A stretch of 64,000 bases of DNA from Clavelina lepadiformis (lineage: Eukaryota; Chordata; Ascidiacea; Aplousobranchia; Clavelinidae), in NCBI RefSeq assembly GCF_947623445.1, contig NC_135248.1, positions 2,914,977 through 2,978,976 on the forward strand, in the 5' to 3' direction. This document shows positions 33,301 through 46,100 of the stretch, piece after piece. How positions within the stretch are numbered: position 1 is the stretch's first letter; each line of letters starts with the position of its first letter. A program made the translations under genes and the position numbers. The notes under the pieces were generated by a model, which did not search any database, had not been told where the DNA came from, and saw nothing but the letters and a program-made list of their open reading frames with translations.

Positions 33301-33866
33301 ACGGGGATATGTGGGGTTAATTCACAGTTCCTTTTCCTGCGCGTGACCAAGATAATCGTCATGTTCTTTCATTCTTTTCTTGAGACTCCATTTGCATTCT
33401 CACCTATGGCTGTAGTGTTTGTAGGGGTGGGGAAGGGCAGCTTCGATGACACGTCATTAAAAACAGTCGTCTGAAGTTGAAAATAGGCAATATTTATTTC
33501 GCGGGGACTCACCGTAGTTTTCGACTCGTTTTGACCTCCGTAAACGAATTTGAAGTAAGCAAAGTCCGTAAACCAGGCGAACTGCCTAACACGCGACCAC
33601 ACTTTTCAAGAGGCAAGTTCTGACACGCCTTAGACCTGAAGATAATAAAGAAACAAAGATGAGCGGATGAGCAGGCGCGCTCGAGGAAAAAACAAAACCA
33701 GGGGATTCACCAGAAATGGCTTTTTTTTGTCTATTTCTGTCGGGGTTTATAACAATTACGCAACTGGCAAGTCAAACCATTCTACGGTTGTATTCAGTCT
33801 GCAAGGACGTGTTATATGTGATGGTTCTATCTGTTCTAGGTAGCATACGATTATTCAATTCGGAAT
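30333..33866. other. Intergenic between FBXO4 (-) and bZIP gene A (+)
   Basis: Shared upstream region of two divergent genes. It contains a short degenerate 'ctataac' repeat (about 30520-30595) and a possible tRNA-like SINE head near 31700-31790. Several open frames (for example 33124-33474) have no domain or splice support. No coding exon is called. Confidence 0.45.
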
Positions 33867-36800
33867 ATGGTCAATACGTCAAGATTCTTTGTATCCCAAA
33901 CAGCAGAGGAAGCGTTCTTCAAAGGCGGTAAGTGAAGTTATTTCTGATACTGTTCCGCAGTTAAAGTGTTGGTATACAGAACTTTGCTTTGTTATTGATT
34001 TTGTCATTTGAATTATGCATAGACAATGGTGTATCGTGGTGGTCTATAGTAATTCGCGACAACTGTAAAAAACAGCAACTGATCGAGATGATTTAGTTTA
34101 TCTCCCGATTTCGGACTCAAATAATTAATGCTCGTTCTAAACTTAACGCATGACGTAGCAACACGCTTAGCTTAATATACGTTTGGGGTAGAAAGTTGCA
34201 AGGCCTAATGGTGCGGAAATGCGGCATTATGATGTTCTGTGCTAGTGTCGGTAACAAGACTTATCACAGCATCGTGAACTAAACCAAGCTAACTTGCGTC
34301 GAACTTTGGTCTATGTCATACTACTTGTATTGTTTCGCGCATATGTACGGTTGCTTATGTTTTCCGTCATATATTTAGTGGCGTCTAAAAATTACGTCGA
34401 ACTTGCATCCCATGGTGACGTATGGCTTATTTTTGGATGGTTATAGGAATACAATGGGCTTGCTAGTGTGTCTTATGACACACGCACAGTGTATTGATTA
34501 CAAAGCTTAGGCCATCAGGCGTTTGTTCTATTGGAAAATTTGAAACAGTTTTGCCAAACTTAAAAACGTGGGTATTACCGGCAGTCACATAATATCGCTT
34601 GGTTTTATCATTTGATATTTACAAGGGTGTGACGTTGTAACCGATTATGTGATTTGTCACGTGTCATCTGCGAAAGGAGGAACTGGAATTGCGTAGGAGA
34701 ACGCGTAACATTCGCTGGTCATAGCGGCAAGAAAAAAGCGGAGAGATTGGTTAGGCTTAATTTTGAAACCTATGACCACCGGTAGTTGTGAATAGCAGTC
34801 ACGGGAGATGATTTATATACTGGTGGTGGAAAATATACGGCGCCATTTTTCGTGTGACTAGGTGGCGTTAGGCCAAGCTGTTATCTTATGTATTATGACG
34901 TTGATTGACCGACCTTTTTTCTTGTTGACGGTAGTGGATGGTATATGTACAATTAACTGTTCATTTTCATTTCAGAACCGCATCAGCACAGCCACCTGAC
35001 TGATTCAAATAGTTTTCTTTGTGATCAAAGCAACAAGCAACCTAGCGCGCCAACTTCAGAACAACAGAAGAGCGACGCAATGTTCCTCCAATATCCACCT
35101 AACATGACGCATGCGCAACACGCAAGCGTGCATCACCAGTCATCATGTGTTAATACCGGGGGCGTGAACAATATAAACCTACAGCTTTTCGCAAATCAAA
35201 CCGGCTACACAGTGTCAGAAGAAAGAGCTAGTAGGTTCGGGAAAGCTTCGTTCATTGACGAAGACCAAGTGGCGTTTCCTGAGGTCTTGAGGGCAGGTCC
35301 CCCGAAAATGGATCGCCAGTACTCGATAAACACTGTTTTAGAGGTGATCGAGAATCACAAAATCAGCGACTTTTCGAAGTCATCGACAGCCTTTTCGCCC
35401 AAGGCAGGAAAAGCAGAGATGATGGGTTGTGCCGCCAGCCAACCAATAGATATCAGAAGAAATCCGAATGCATCTGACATGCAAAGAATGATCTCCGAGG
35501 AGCAGTTTGACAGGACAACTCTCGGTGCTCCGGTTTCTGATACCTACAGCCAGTACGGTTGTTCGCCAGCATACAGCAACATCTCCACGAGTCCCGGTCC
35601 CGAACCGTTTCCGTTCGAGCAATATCAACACGACGCAGCGTTCAATTTGTCGCCTGCGTTGTGTGCAGTTAGCCCTGCTGGTCAAAATGCAGAGGCCAAC
35701 GTTTTCTTTAATGGTAAGTACCCAGTGCTGCAATGAGTTTGTTAAAGTAGCTTTTAGTCGTGATGTTATTGTTTATACCGGGGAAGTGCCACTTCTAAGC
35801 GGGGATTTTTCGCTTTTGCCGAGGGTGCGCGTATAATGTCTAAAATCGTTTAATTTCCAGTTGAATAAACAAAATCACTTTTGATTAAATTGTCAAGTCA
35901 AGGGCTGGTATCGATTTTCCGCCATTTTAAGTCGCCAGTTTTATTGTTCCCCAACAGAGCTGCGCAAGCCCATTATACCCTTCTCCTTAACTAGCGCAGG
36001 AGTTGTGCACGTGACTTGGCGGTACCTGTTTGGACTCGCCCACGCAAAAACGCATACGCTAACAAAAACAGGTGCCACGGCCCACTTCTAAACGCAACAG
36101 TTGGGGCCTCTAATTGTTTGTTTCTGCTAAACCTATGCCCGTATCATGTGTCAAGCCAGCGACCTGTTACAAACGAAGGTGTTTTGTTTTGCGTATTTAA
36201 AGACCAGCGCAAGTCTGGGCTTGCTCAGTTGCATTTCGTCGGATCCAAGATATTGGCAATTCATTACACAAAAGAAATAAAACCGCTACAGAGGTAGCGG
36301 GCACTTAGAAAATATCGATTTTTTTCGAATATTCGATATAGCGCTATTTCCGAACTTAGCGCGTATCGTAATCCATACTTGGCCCGAATTTTTTTCCTTA
36401 TTTTATTTGTATTGTATTTTTCGAGCTTAATCCATTTACAGCTTTTTAAAGGAATTCTTTGTCTTAATTTTGTAGAATTGGAGTTCAAGTCGCTCGATTA
36501 TCCAGTTTTCTCCCCGGAAGAGTCAAATGCCACCTCACCAGCATATCAACAGCGAAATCAACAATACGAATTTGACTCATACATGCAGTCTCCTGGCAAC
36601 GCGTGCTTTCCTTGTCCAGATTACAGTCCCCAGAACACATTTAAGGAGTCACAATCTTGCCCCAACTTCACAGGACAGACGCACAATTTCGGCGGGGCCC
36701 ATTCCCTTCCCAACAGTGGCCGCATCAGAAGCGTCCAAGCCGACAGCGTAACATCGCCCACCACAAGCGCAATCACTGCGCGAGCACACACAACTTCCAC

Positions 36801-37161
36801 GTCCAGTTTATCGAACGTTGACATTGACGGATTGAGCATCGGAACGAATTCTCCATTTTCTGTGGAGTTGGAGGAGGTCAATAGTCCGGGCTCCAAGGAG
36901 GAAATCAACCAAGCGTTCCAGGATCGGGATCGGTTTTTGACCGAACAAGACCGGCTCGATTGCCGCAGAATCCGCAACAATCGCGCGTGCCGAGCTTCTC
37001 GACAACGGCGTAAGATGCGCAAGGAACAACGCGAGCGTCAACAAGTATATTTGGAAGATCAAAACAAAGGACTGAAGGCGAAAATTCGACAATTGGAAAA
37101 AGAGTGTAAGGAGGCTAAGGCGGAAGTTCTTCGGCGCGGTCGCAGCCACAGCCTCGTCTAG
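33867..37161 (+). CDS. bZIP transcription factor A, C/EBP-PAR-like (three exons, 494 aa)
   Basis: Sequence-specific nuclear factor by domain. Exon 1 is 33867-33927 (first ATG after an in-frame stop; GGCG|gtaagt). Exon 2 is 34976-35713 (tttcag|AA to AATG|gtaagt). Exon 3 is 36476-37161 (tttgtag|AA to stop). Both introns are phase 1, giving KG-E-PHQ and FFN-E-LEF joins. The bZIP lies at the C-terminus: the basic region RRIRNNRACRASRQRRKMRK fits the NN-x-A-x-x-x-SR signature of C/EBP and PAR proteins rather than the Fos/Jun pattern. A short zipper (YLEDQNKGLKAKIRQLEKE) follows, and only about 10 residues after that. The rest is Ser/Pro/Gln-rich and probably disordered, with a motif RQYSINTVLEV shared with gene B. 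A Cys stands in the basic region at a position usually held by Ala or Val. I cannot assign an orthologue. Confidence 0.8.
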
Positions 37162-40100
37162 AAGGGCGTAAAGCCCCTACCTGTACATAGTGATAACCCG
37201 AGCGCCGTCAGACTCGCGAAAAACAACACGATTACAGCTGTGCAATTAGCACTGGCCGAGATAAAGACAAGACAAAAGTTGAAACAATTAATGTATGTTC
37301 GTCCGTTAAACACACTGCTTTGTATTTTGAAAAGCATGTTGTCTAATTTTATTATTAACTAGCTAATATCTGATGAGCTATTAGAATTATGCGCAGGACG
37401 ATCAAATGTACTTTAATGCTAACATAAATTAATTTTTACCATAGCTTGGTTAGATCTGGTTAACTTTATGTCAATCCAATCGCTTGGGAATCTTCTTCTA
37501 CGGAATGTTTTTTTATTTATTTGACATTGTTTTGTTTTTGTTATTATTTTTCCACTCCTGGTGCCTCTAATCGTTATTTAAAAACGTTTTCTCCCTTTTT
37601 CTATTGTTTTATTTTCTTATTGTATAGTATCAGTTCATTGTGAGAATGAATGTAACCTTGCGGCCAATCAGGGCGAACGACGAGGTGCCTTGAAATCGCC
37701 GAGACAAAGAACCCGACGCCCGAGTTTTTTAATACGGCGTCAGATGAGATAGATGGTTTCTTACACGGCCGTTTTATATCGTGAGGGAGAGCTGGTTTGG
37801 CTTGCGTGACTTTTTTATACCTATTTGCGACACCCGATGATCCTTATTTCTTCTTGCCAAACTTGTATGTTCTCTTGTGTAACTGTAGCCTGTGTGACTC
37901 TTGATCTCTGTGTGTTTGTATGTGTGACTGTTGGTTTAGAAGAGTAGTTTTGTAGAAAATGTTACCGCACAGCATGATACAGCAGTTTGTTTTAGGCCAA
38001 TGCGTTCAGGTGTATTTTTGATAATTATCCTGACAATGAGTTTGTACTGGTTGTGAAGGCTTTTCGGCCGAATGTTAGCGAAATGTTTTTTTTCTGTGAT
38101 GTTTTACCTTTTCGTGTTATTTCCAGATTTTTTCTTCTCGTTTCTTTCTATTTTTCACTGCTGTACGACACTTGTTTTTTTGCATTGAGCTGAATTTTGC
38201 AATCTGTGTGCTGTTCCCTGGTAACGCTGTTTTCTACCAAAATGTGCCCGAATTTTGGTAGCATACAGCAGCCTTGTTGGAATTGCCTCACAATTGCGAA
38301 GCTTTTGATGTCTTTAATTCTACGATTTGAATCCTTTCACAGTAGCAATTGGAAATTCGCGAATTAATTAGCTCTAAAATCAATCATGACATCTCAGAAG
38401 AACGCTGGCCGTTTTCTGAGTAAATTGGCCCACCAGACAATCGATATAAGTAAGAAAATCGTTTTTCGCGCTGGTAACGAAAAGGATTTCTTGTTCCATA
38501 ACTATTATAGTTCCTGCTGTTGCTGCAATATCGTGATTTTCTTTGCTTCTGTTCCACTTGCCGCTTTTAAAAATTCTGTGCTTTCAATAAAAGTTGACAA
38601 AAACCCAAAAAAATTGTTATCGTTGCAGAATGCTATTTTTAGTCTTGGCCCAGTTAGTTAAATGAAAATGAAATTGCAACATATAGGTCAAGTGTTAAAA
38701 CGAACAAGTTAGCTTGGCGCAATTTTCTGCTTATTAGGCAGAAATGGTCAGCAGGAGCTTTATTAAAGAACGGATTAACCCAACAAAGACAAGCGACTCT
38801 CCACACAACTGTCCGATAAAAAGCGTACCACACCCGCTAACCCCGTTTGTTTACCTTTATATACTTTGCGGTTATTTATTTGTTTCAAGCGAGTTTAATT
38901 AAGATCACGTATTTTAACGACAATACTCATCTCGTGTTTATGCCGCCGCCGTATTTGTTGAAACGCGCGATCTAGGGTCAACGAACTCAAAGAATAAAAT
39001 AGCAAAAAAATAAATCGAAAAAATAGAGCGCTTAACGAAAACTAATAACAATAAACTGCCTTCGATACACAAAGGCATGTAATATGGGTAAAGGCGTAAT
39101 TGCATCTCCAGGCGAAAGCGAACCGAACATAATGCCCATATTTATTGATCAATACCATCTCTCTGGTGCTTGGGCTAATAACACTATTTACACAGGTGCA
39201 ACAGTTAATGACAACAGTGCTAGTTGTGACAAGATGGTCTCGATTTAAGCCTCAGCTGTTTTAATAATCTCCCGTAAGAAGAGAACCCATCAAACCTTTC
39301 TAGGAATAAACCAGCAGGGATTGTTTTGTTTAGATAAGTGGTGTTCATGAATGACGCTTATCTGCTGCGTGTTTCATAAACAAAGTTAACTCAAATCGAG
39401 TGATTACAACAGCCAAGCTACCACACGTATTAAATAGATAAGGTTAATTCGATCTCCCAGATAGAATGAAATGAAGTCACAATATCGCCAGAAACTCTTT
39501 ATCGACACACAAAAGCCACTAATTATAAGCTCAGTACACATCACCCATCGCCTTTTTTGTTTATTTAGCACCAACCAATGTTAAAAACAACTCGATGTGA
39601 CTCCTAGATTAACTGAGTATTAAAAATGGAGCTGCGGTAGCGCCCGCGATTCCGAGTAAATAAAAGGCTCGCGTTTGATTGATTTGCCAACGAAAATAAT
39701 ACCTTAAAATCGAAACAGCAAACATAATTAAACGATCTCGCTGAGCCAAGTAGGAGCGAAACGCGCTAGAACTGATGTGTGTGTGTGTGTACTGTGCATG
39801 CTCTGCTGACGATCAACATAAAAACTGTCTGACTTAAGCTGAGGTAATTGTCGTCCATGGCGATAAAAAATACGATCGCGACATTTTCGCAAACAAAGAA
39901 GCTTACATGACTTTGCAACGGCTTCACGCAATCGATAAGGGCTTCCCGCTGTGATCACGCTACGGGGAAAACGACCTACTCGTCTTCTGCTGCCATGTTT
40001 ATGAAAAGTCAAGACTGTAAAAGTTGTTTTGTTTGGAAGTAGAAATCATAAACAGTAGGTCAATACTCGTTTTTAAGGAATTGAATAGGTTGCTGGTAGC

Positions 40101-41471
40101 GGCCATATGCAAATCAATGTCGTTTTAAGGCCCTTGTTGTTGTCAAACTGGTTTAAAACGAGCTGATGACCTTTCAGGAGTGCATAAATCCATAAGGATA
40201 TACTCGATTGCAGCACTTGAAAATTAATTAGCAGGTTTTCTTTGTTCGTAGCTTCAAGCTTGCCGTTTCGAGGCGATGATGTATCTCCTTACACGGAGAA
40301 TCTGTGACTCATAATGCCCATGTTCGTGCGACGCGCTGGTTGACTCAGTTTAACCAAACAATATACTTCCAGTGGCGCTTGGGCCACTTGACGTCGGTCT
40401 AACAGTTATATTGATATCATTTTCACTAATCTTGGAAGACGACTGTGAATTGGCGCCCGTCTAAATTTAGAAACAGTTGAAGGGAACAAAGATTGGTAAC
40501 TTAAGATTGACCAAATAAACCCACCATCTGTTTACAGCATTTTTGATGTCTAAATATACTTTTTCGGACTTTATTTAATTTGAAAATCTTTTTTCAAAAA
40601 CCATGAAAACTTTGCAAGGTGGGTGCCAGTAACGGTGCAGTTCTGACGTAGAGCTCGGCAATCGCGTCGAATTTATTGGCGTTTAAATTTAGACGTCTTT
40701 TTTTACATCGAATTTCGGCAAAAATAAGTGGAAAAAAATGATCGCAAAAAAATCGGCCATTGCTTGAAGAAGTAAAGAAGTCCAACCGCATTGACGTAGT
40801 CGCTATATTTGGGACGACTTTAAAAGAAACTCACGCACGCAAGCAGATGCAGTGGATTTGAACACAACATGCGGAAGCAGCAGCAACTGCATAGTATACT
40901 TGCTTACACAGAGTGCATATTGGTCAGCTGGGCAATTGATTCATCAGCGCCAAGCATTTAATGAAGGCGAATGGGGAATAGTGTGGGTTGCTGTGTGTGC
41001 CCATAAGACGATTTGAATAGTCGATTTTTACACTTGCACCTATATTGTGAATGCAAAAATATCCATGCGTGTTTTTATTCCATTGCATGCTTTTCTGCTA
41101 TCCCCAAAATACGACCCATTTCTACATTTACCCCTTTGTGTACATGAAAAGGGTCAATTTTTAGCAATTCTGCTTTTAACAAATCTGCATTTCGAAATAG
41201 CATGCTTGCACAATACAGATATATTTGACGCGCGATTCTCTCGTTGTTTTTGGAGAAACAACAGAATTTTTTTGCCAAAGGTCGACTGTGCAGCGTGAGA
41301 TAAATACCAAGATTCATAAATAGACACCTGCAAAAAAGTTAAACCAAGAAAGCCGCTTTCGGTTTCGCCGGCAATTGCTATGGCCATGTGCACTTAACTC
41401 GATGCACTTTTTTTAAACCCGGCGAATGCCTTCGCATAGTTTACGGTCTACGTGAACTTGTAAATATTCTA

Positions 41472-41479
41472 TTACGTAA
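41472..41479. promoter_or_regulatory. TTACGTAA palindrome (PAR/C/EBP-type bZIP site)
   Basis: First of five exact TTACGTAA palindromes in the bZIP interval; the others are at 45491-45498, 47488-47495, 48995-49002 and 53242-53249. This is the known high-affinity site of PAR-bZIP and NFIL3-type proteins. Occupancy is inference. Confidence 0.35.
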
Positions 41480-43154
41480 TCACTTTTATGACGTAAACCA
41501 TCAGCTACAACCGATGGTCGTGTGTAGTTTCTTTACGATGCCCATGGAAATCACTATCGATGATGTAATCTGTTTTAGAGCAATGGGTAACGCCTATGAA
41601 CACAAATTAAACACAAGCGCGACAGTAACCCTTTTAATATATACCCTCACTATAGTAGTGGCGCCGTTACTTGCCAGGGCGTAATAAAAATTAGATAATA
41701 GCGCGTCATCTAGAATGCGACATAACAAGTGACCTAATGTCGCGTTGGTTTATTAAAATATTAATCGTCAAAATCAGAGGAAAACAAACAAAAGGCATAT
41801 TTGGTGCTACCATTCCTTTTTGGTTTCTGTTCTACATATTACCGCATAAGGAAGGCGATATTAACCTGCGGCAGTTAGAAAACGTTTTAAAATTTACTTA
41901 TTAATACAATCGCACTCAAGTTTATCAGAATTCTAGAAAGTTCTATACACTCTGTCGGTGCTTCCCCTGATGGGAAAAAGGCGGAATTACCCGAACCGTA
42001 AAAGCTGTCTTCGCTGCTCGCTCAGTGCTTGCGTGCTAAACAAAGAAATCTTTTGTTTGTGTTCGTCAAAGCTGGCATTTGCTCAAAACGGTAGACACGC
42101 TTTCGATTAAAATTACGGGTTTGGCTTTTCTGAAAATGATACGTCCAGGCAAGTCGCTTCGGTTAATTTTCTTTATTAGTCGCGCTTGGAACGGTGACGA
42201 TGTTACCTGATATCGGGCAAGAACAAAATTGCGGTTACACAATACTTGCAAGTTATATCATCCGACGAATCATACAATATATTTTTAAAACGGAGTTTTA
42301 TTGGATCGAATTACGTTAAGTTTCCAGAACAATACAGAAGAACAATAAACATCGTATAACATCGTAAACGTAAATTAATTAATTTTTCTTGAACAATAAA
42401 ATCTAATTAAATGACAGCTTTACCATCGAGTATCGTTGATGCTTAACACGCAATCAAAATAAGAAAAGAACACCGACGTTTACCATGTATCAGGCCATTG
42501 TTTGTATAAGCTTAGCAGGTGATATTGCACCAATTTTGCGTAACGTAAAGCCAGTCAAATTACGGTATAAAGGCAGCGAACCGTAAAGCGACGTACGGAA
42601 AAGTTTTTTTCGAAGCAGAATTTAATAGCTTGCGGTTGTCCATATGTTATAGTATACATATACACACACGTCAGGATATAGGAGTAGAAGCGGTGCGGAT
42701 ACTTAGGGTGATGCAATGTACAAGCAATACTGTCAATCACAGTCGACATCGCATTGGCTGCGCAAAATCAAACAAACGATGGCGATGTACGTTGTGGAAA
42801 AGTTTCTGGAAATGATATTTGCTGACACCAAGGACTTATGTCTCTTTTAGATTGGGTCAGCGATAGTTTATCGCTTTAAAATCTACTCCCGCGGCGATTT
42901 ATGCAAAACACTTTTGCAGCATTGCAGACCAAAACATAGAAGTCGCCTTTGATTCCTAAGCGAACAAAGGTCGCGCAAAACGTACACCATCATGGCACTA
43001 CTAGTGGCCCACTTGCAAAACGGTCCCGCTTGTGCAAACTTTCATCAACCGAAAGGCAGTTCAGCGATGGCCTTTATGCGACTTAGCTCAGGAAATGACC
43101 CAATTAAAGAGATCCATTGCACAATTCCAAACTCGCTTTTGCTGCAAAACCGTG

Positions 43155-43162
43155 TGACGTCA
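43155..43162. promoter_or_regulatory. TGACGTCA (CRE/ATF) palindrome
   Basis: First of four exact TGACGTCA sites around the bZIP genes; the others are at 45446-45453, 53129-53136 and 54428-54435. It is the canonical CREB/ATF-class binding site. Function here is not shown. Confidence 0.3.
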
Positions 43163-46100
43163 TTACAGACCTCGCGGATATTTTGCTGGAATACGCTTTC
43201 AGCCCGAGGTAAAACAGACATGGTGACGAAAACAAAACCGTAGAAGGACCTGTTTAACGCGTTTTCAGGCCCGATTTGCGTAATACCTTTGTTTTCATCG
43301 TATTCCAATGTCCGTCTTGTCTATACTCGCGTGATGCGAGCTGACGTAGGTTGCTTTATAATGTTATCAAAAAGGGAAGCGGATTGCAGTCCCAGTGCGC
43401 ATTCGCACGTCAATCACTTTGTCAAGCGTGTTGTTAGTCACTTGGCAAGGTGATCAGTAGCCGATTTGTAAATCGTTCGTGCTTTCAAATTGCATTAATA
43501 TTAGAGTTCGCCGTAAGTTATAAACCCTGATAGAATTTTGTAAACCTGTAAAGGTCAGCAAATGATGGAAATTGGAATAAACACGTGAACTACTGTAATT
43601 ATGAAATAGCTAGTGAAATATATTGCGCAAAAACGCATGCTTAGCCGAGTAACAACCATTCATTAATACAAGTGCTAAAATTAGGTGGGCCACACAGATG
43701 TTTATTGCATTTATGAACTGCAACGTTGTTATTGTGCTCTATAAATAGCAAACAGTAAATTCTGCCCATTTGAAATCTTGTACAGTGCGATAAATTGAAC
43801 ACCTGTATTGAACAATCTCGAGATATAAAAAAACAAAGCCTGTTTATTGGGTTGTTGCCATTTAACAAAGCTACAGAGATTTCGCGTGTGACGATTCAAT
43901 GGTTGGTGTGGTGTCAATTTGTAATTTTGAGATACCGAAACAATTAAAATATTGATGTGTTTTTTCTTCCCATAAATCAAACGCTTCTTACGAAAAACGC
44001 CTTAATCATTCCGAGAAATCACTTACAAAAACAAATGATGATATCTCACAAAACTAATTACAGTTTTACTTTTACGACTTTCAGGTAATTATATTGACGT
44101 CGCAAAAATCATAGAGAACCCGCACAATTACGCCTTTAAGTGTTTTCAAGTAGACTAAATTTACAACCTATTTCACAGTAACTTAGTTCTTATTTTTATG
44201 ACTTATTTTCCTTTTGTGTCCAGCAGAATAAATAGATACGGCTTTAAATTTCACTTGAATTAATTTTTGGTCAAAACGAAGCGTCAAATGGATTCCAAAC
44301 TTTTTTGTACTCCTTTGCATGGAAGTGGAAAATATTGTATACAACATATAACACTTGCAATATAATACAGCAGCAATTTGGCTTAGAAAATAGCAGTGTA
44401 TTGTTCAAACACATTTCGGCGCTCGCCAAATGACATTAATTACTAATGAGCTGGCGGAAACACGTTTAGAGACTCGCTCACAATTGCGACATGTGTTCTC
44501 GCTCGGATAAATAAACTCACGAGGTCATAATTTTACGTTATCTTTGGAATGAAATCAATTCATTAAATCCGTTGCAAAAGAGGGCTTGAACCCATGGCAC
44601 ACAGCTCAGCTAGGACAAAAGGTAAACAAGCATGTGACTCTATTTTAGGAGCACAATAGTCGGGTCAAAAAGTGCGCCAGGCTGGCATGTAGCCGTAAAG
44701 CTATTACAGTTGAATATAAAGAAATACGTATAGATGGTTTTGGCTGCGATGAACATGCAAGATTTACTTCCTTGTAATTAAACCGATTGGAAAACCTGCT
44801 GTGACCGTTTTTTTCCTGTGATTATTACTCACCGCGTCCAGAGCGTCACGATAAAATGAGAAAATACCAAACGGTCAGCGTTGTAGTAACACAGCTCTTG
44901 TTAAATTCATCATAGACCCGACTGTTTTCTACGAGATTGCGCGAATTTGTATGACCTCTGCCGCGATGGCAGGTAAATAGAAATAATTTGTTGTTTTCGA
45001 CAAATCGGACGACATTATTTCACACAGTCCTTTGCCCGGGGTCAAACGAGTACGCCGCGTCCCTCTTGTTACTTGGAAACAAGCCTTGGCCCAAACCTTC
45101 AGAAAACAGGAATGGAAAAAACTTGACGGACGGCCTCTAGTGTTACGCAAGGAATGATTCCAACCCTAATAAACGTAGCCATGTAAATAGGAAACCTGTG
45201 CGACGTCACGTGCAAAAGCCCCCAGACGGTCGCTACACAACACGGGCGTTTCTGAGTCAAACAAAGTCGAATTTTCAAAGAAAAATACTCGGTCGTCAGC
45301 ATTGTTTAAAATGTTTTTCATTTCATATTTTTGTCCATACGGCTTCTTTTTAAGATGTTGTATCGCTTTTTTTAACAAACAACGTGAGGATCGAAATAAT
45401 TTTTCCACTGACACACACGCGCTCGAGAAACGCCTCATTAAAATGTGACGTCATCTTCAGAAACCACTGACGCAGACGACAAATACACGGTTACGTAAAA
45501 CGCTTTTCGATGAAAACACCACAGCGGCCTTAGCACATATACATTGCATTTAAATAACGCGCACCATAAATCGCCTAATATGGGTTCAAGTAAAGCCAAC
45601 TACAGGTGAACTTTTACGTATTTGACGTCGATATCAAGCCGCTAATTTCACGACACAGTATGTGTCCATGCACGTTAACGACAATCGGGCAGAGATTACA
45701 TAATTCCGTGTTGCAAAGCGCGTAAAATTAAGCCGCCTTAGCGGAACTTCAAAGGTTTTTTGATAGAACCTGCGACATTAAAAAACGATGATAATAACGG
45801 CACGTTCCTCATTGGATTTGGCGAAACACGCAATGACTTGGCACAATTATCATATTTTCTTCGCTTTGCAAAGCTGCAATTAAAGAGCGCTGCAATTAAA
45901 GGGGCTGCGTAAGTGGTCTGTGTTATGCTTGCCAAAGTAGTTTCTGCATTTTCTTTGTCTTGTCGTAAGAAGTAATAATAAACGAAAATCAAAAAATAAC
46001 AAATGGCAACATGGCGAACAATAACGCGCCACGTATTGTGAATCATATCACATAAACCTTCATATTATATTACAGTTTTATACAAATAACGAGACATATC

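Noticed and set aside
33716-33931. 71-residue frame overlapping exon 1 of bZIP gene A
   Set aside because: It is in the wrong phase for the donor-acceptor pair. The frame starting at 33867 gives the phase-1 junction needed by exon 2.
38386-38661. 91-residue ATG frame downstream of bZIP gene A
   Set aside because: It lies in probable 3' UTR, has a poly-Cys stretch and no motif or splice support.
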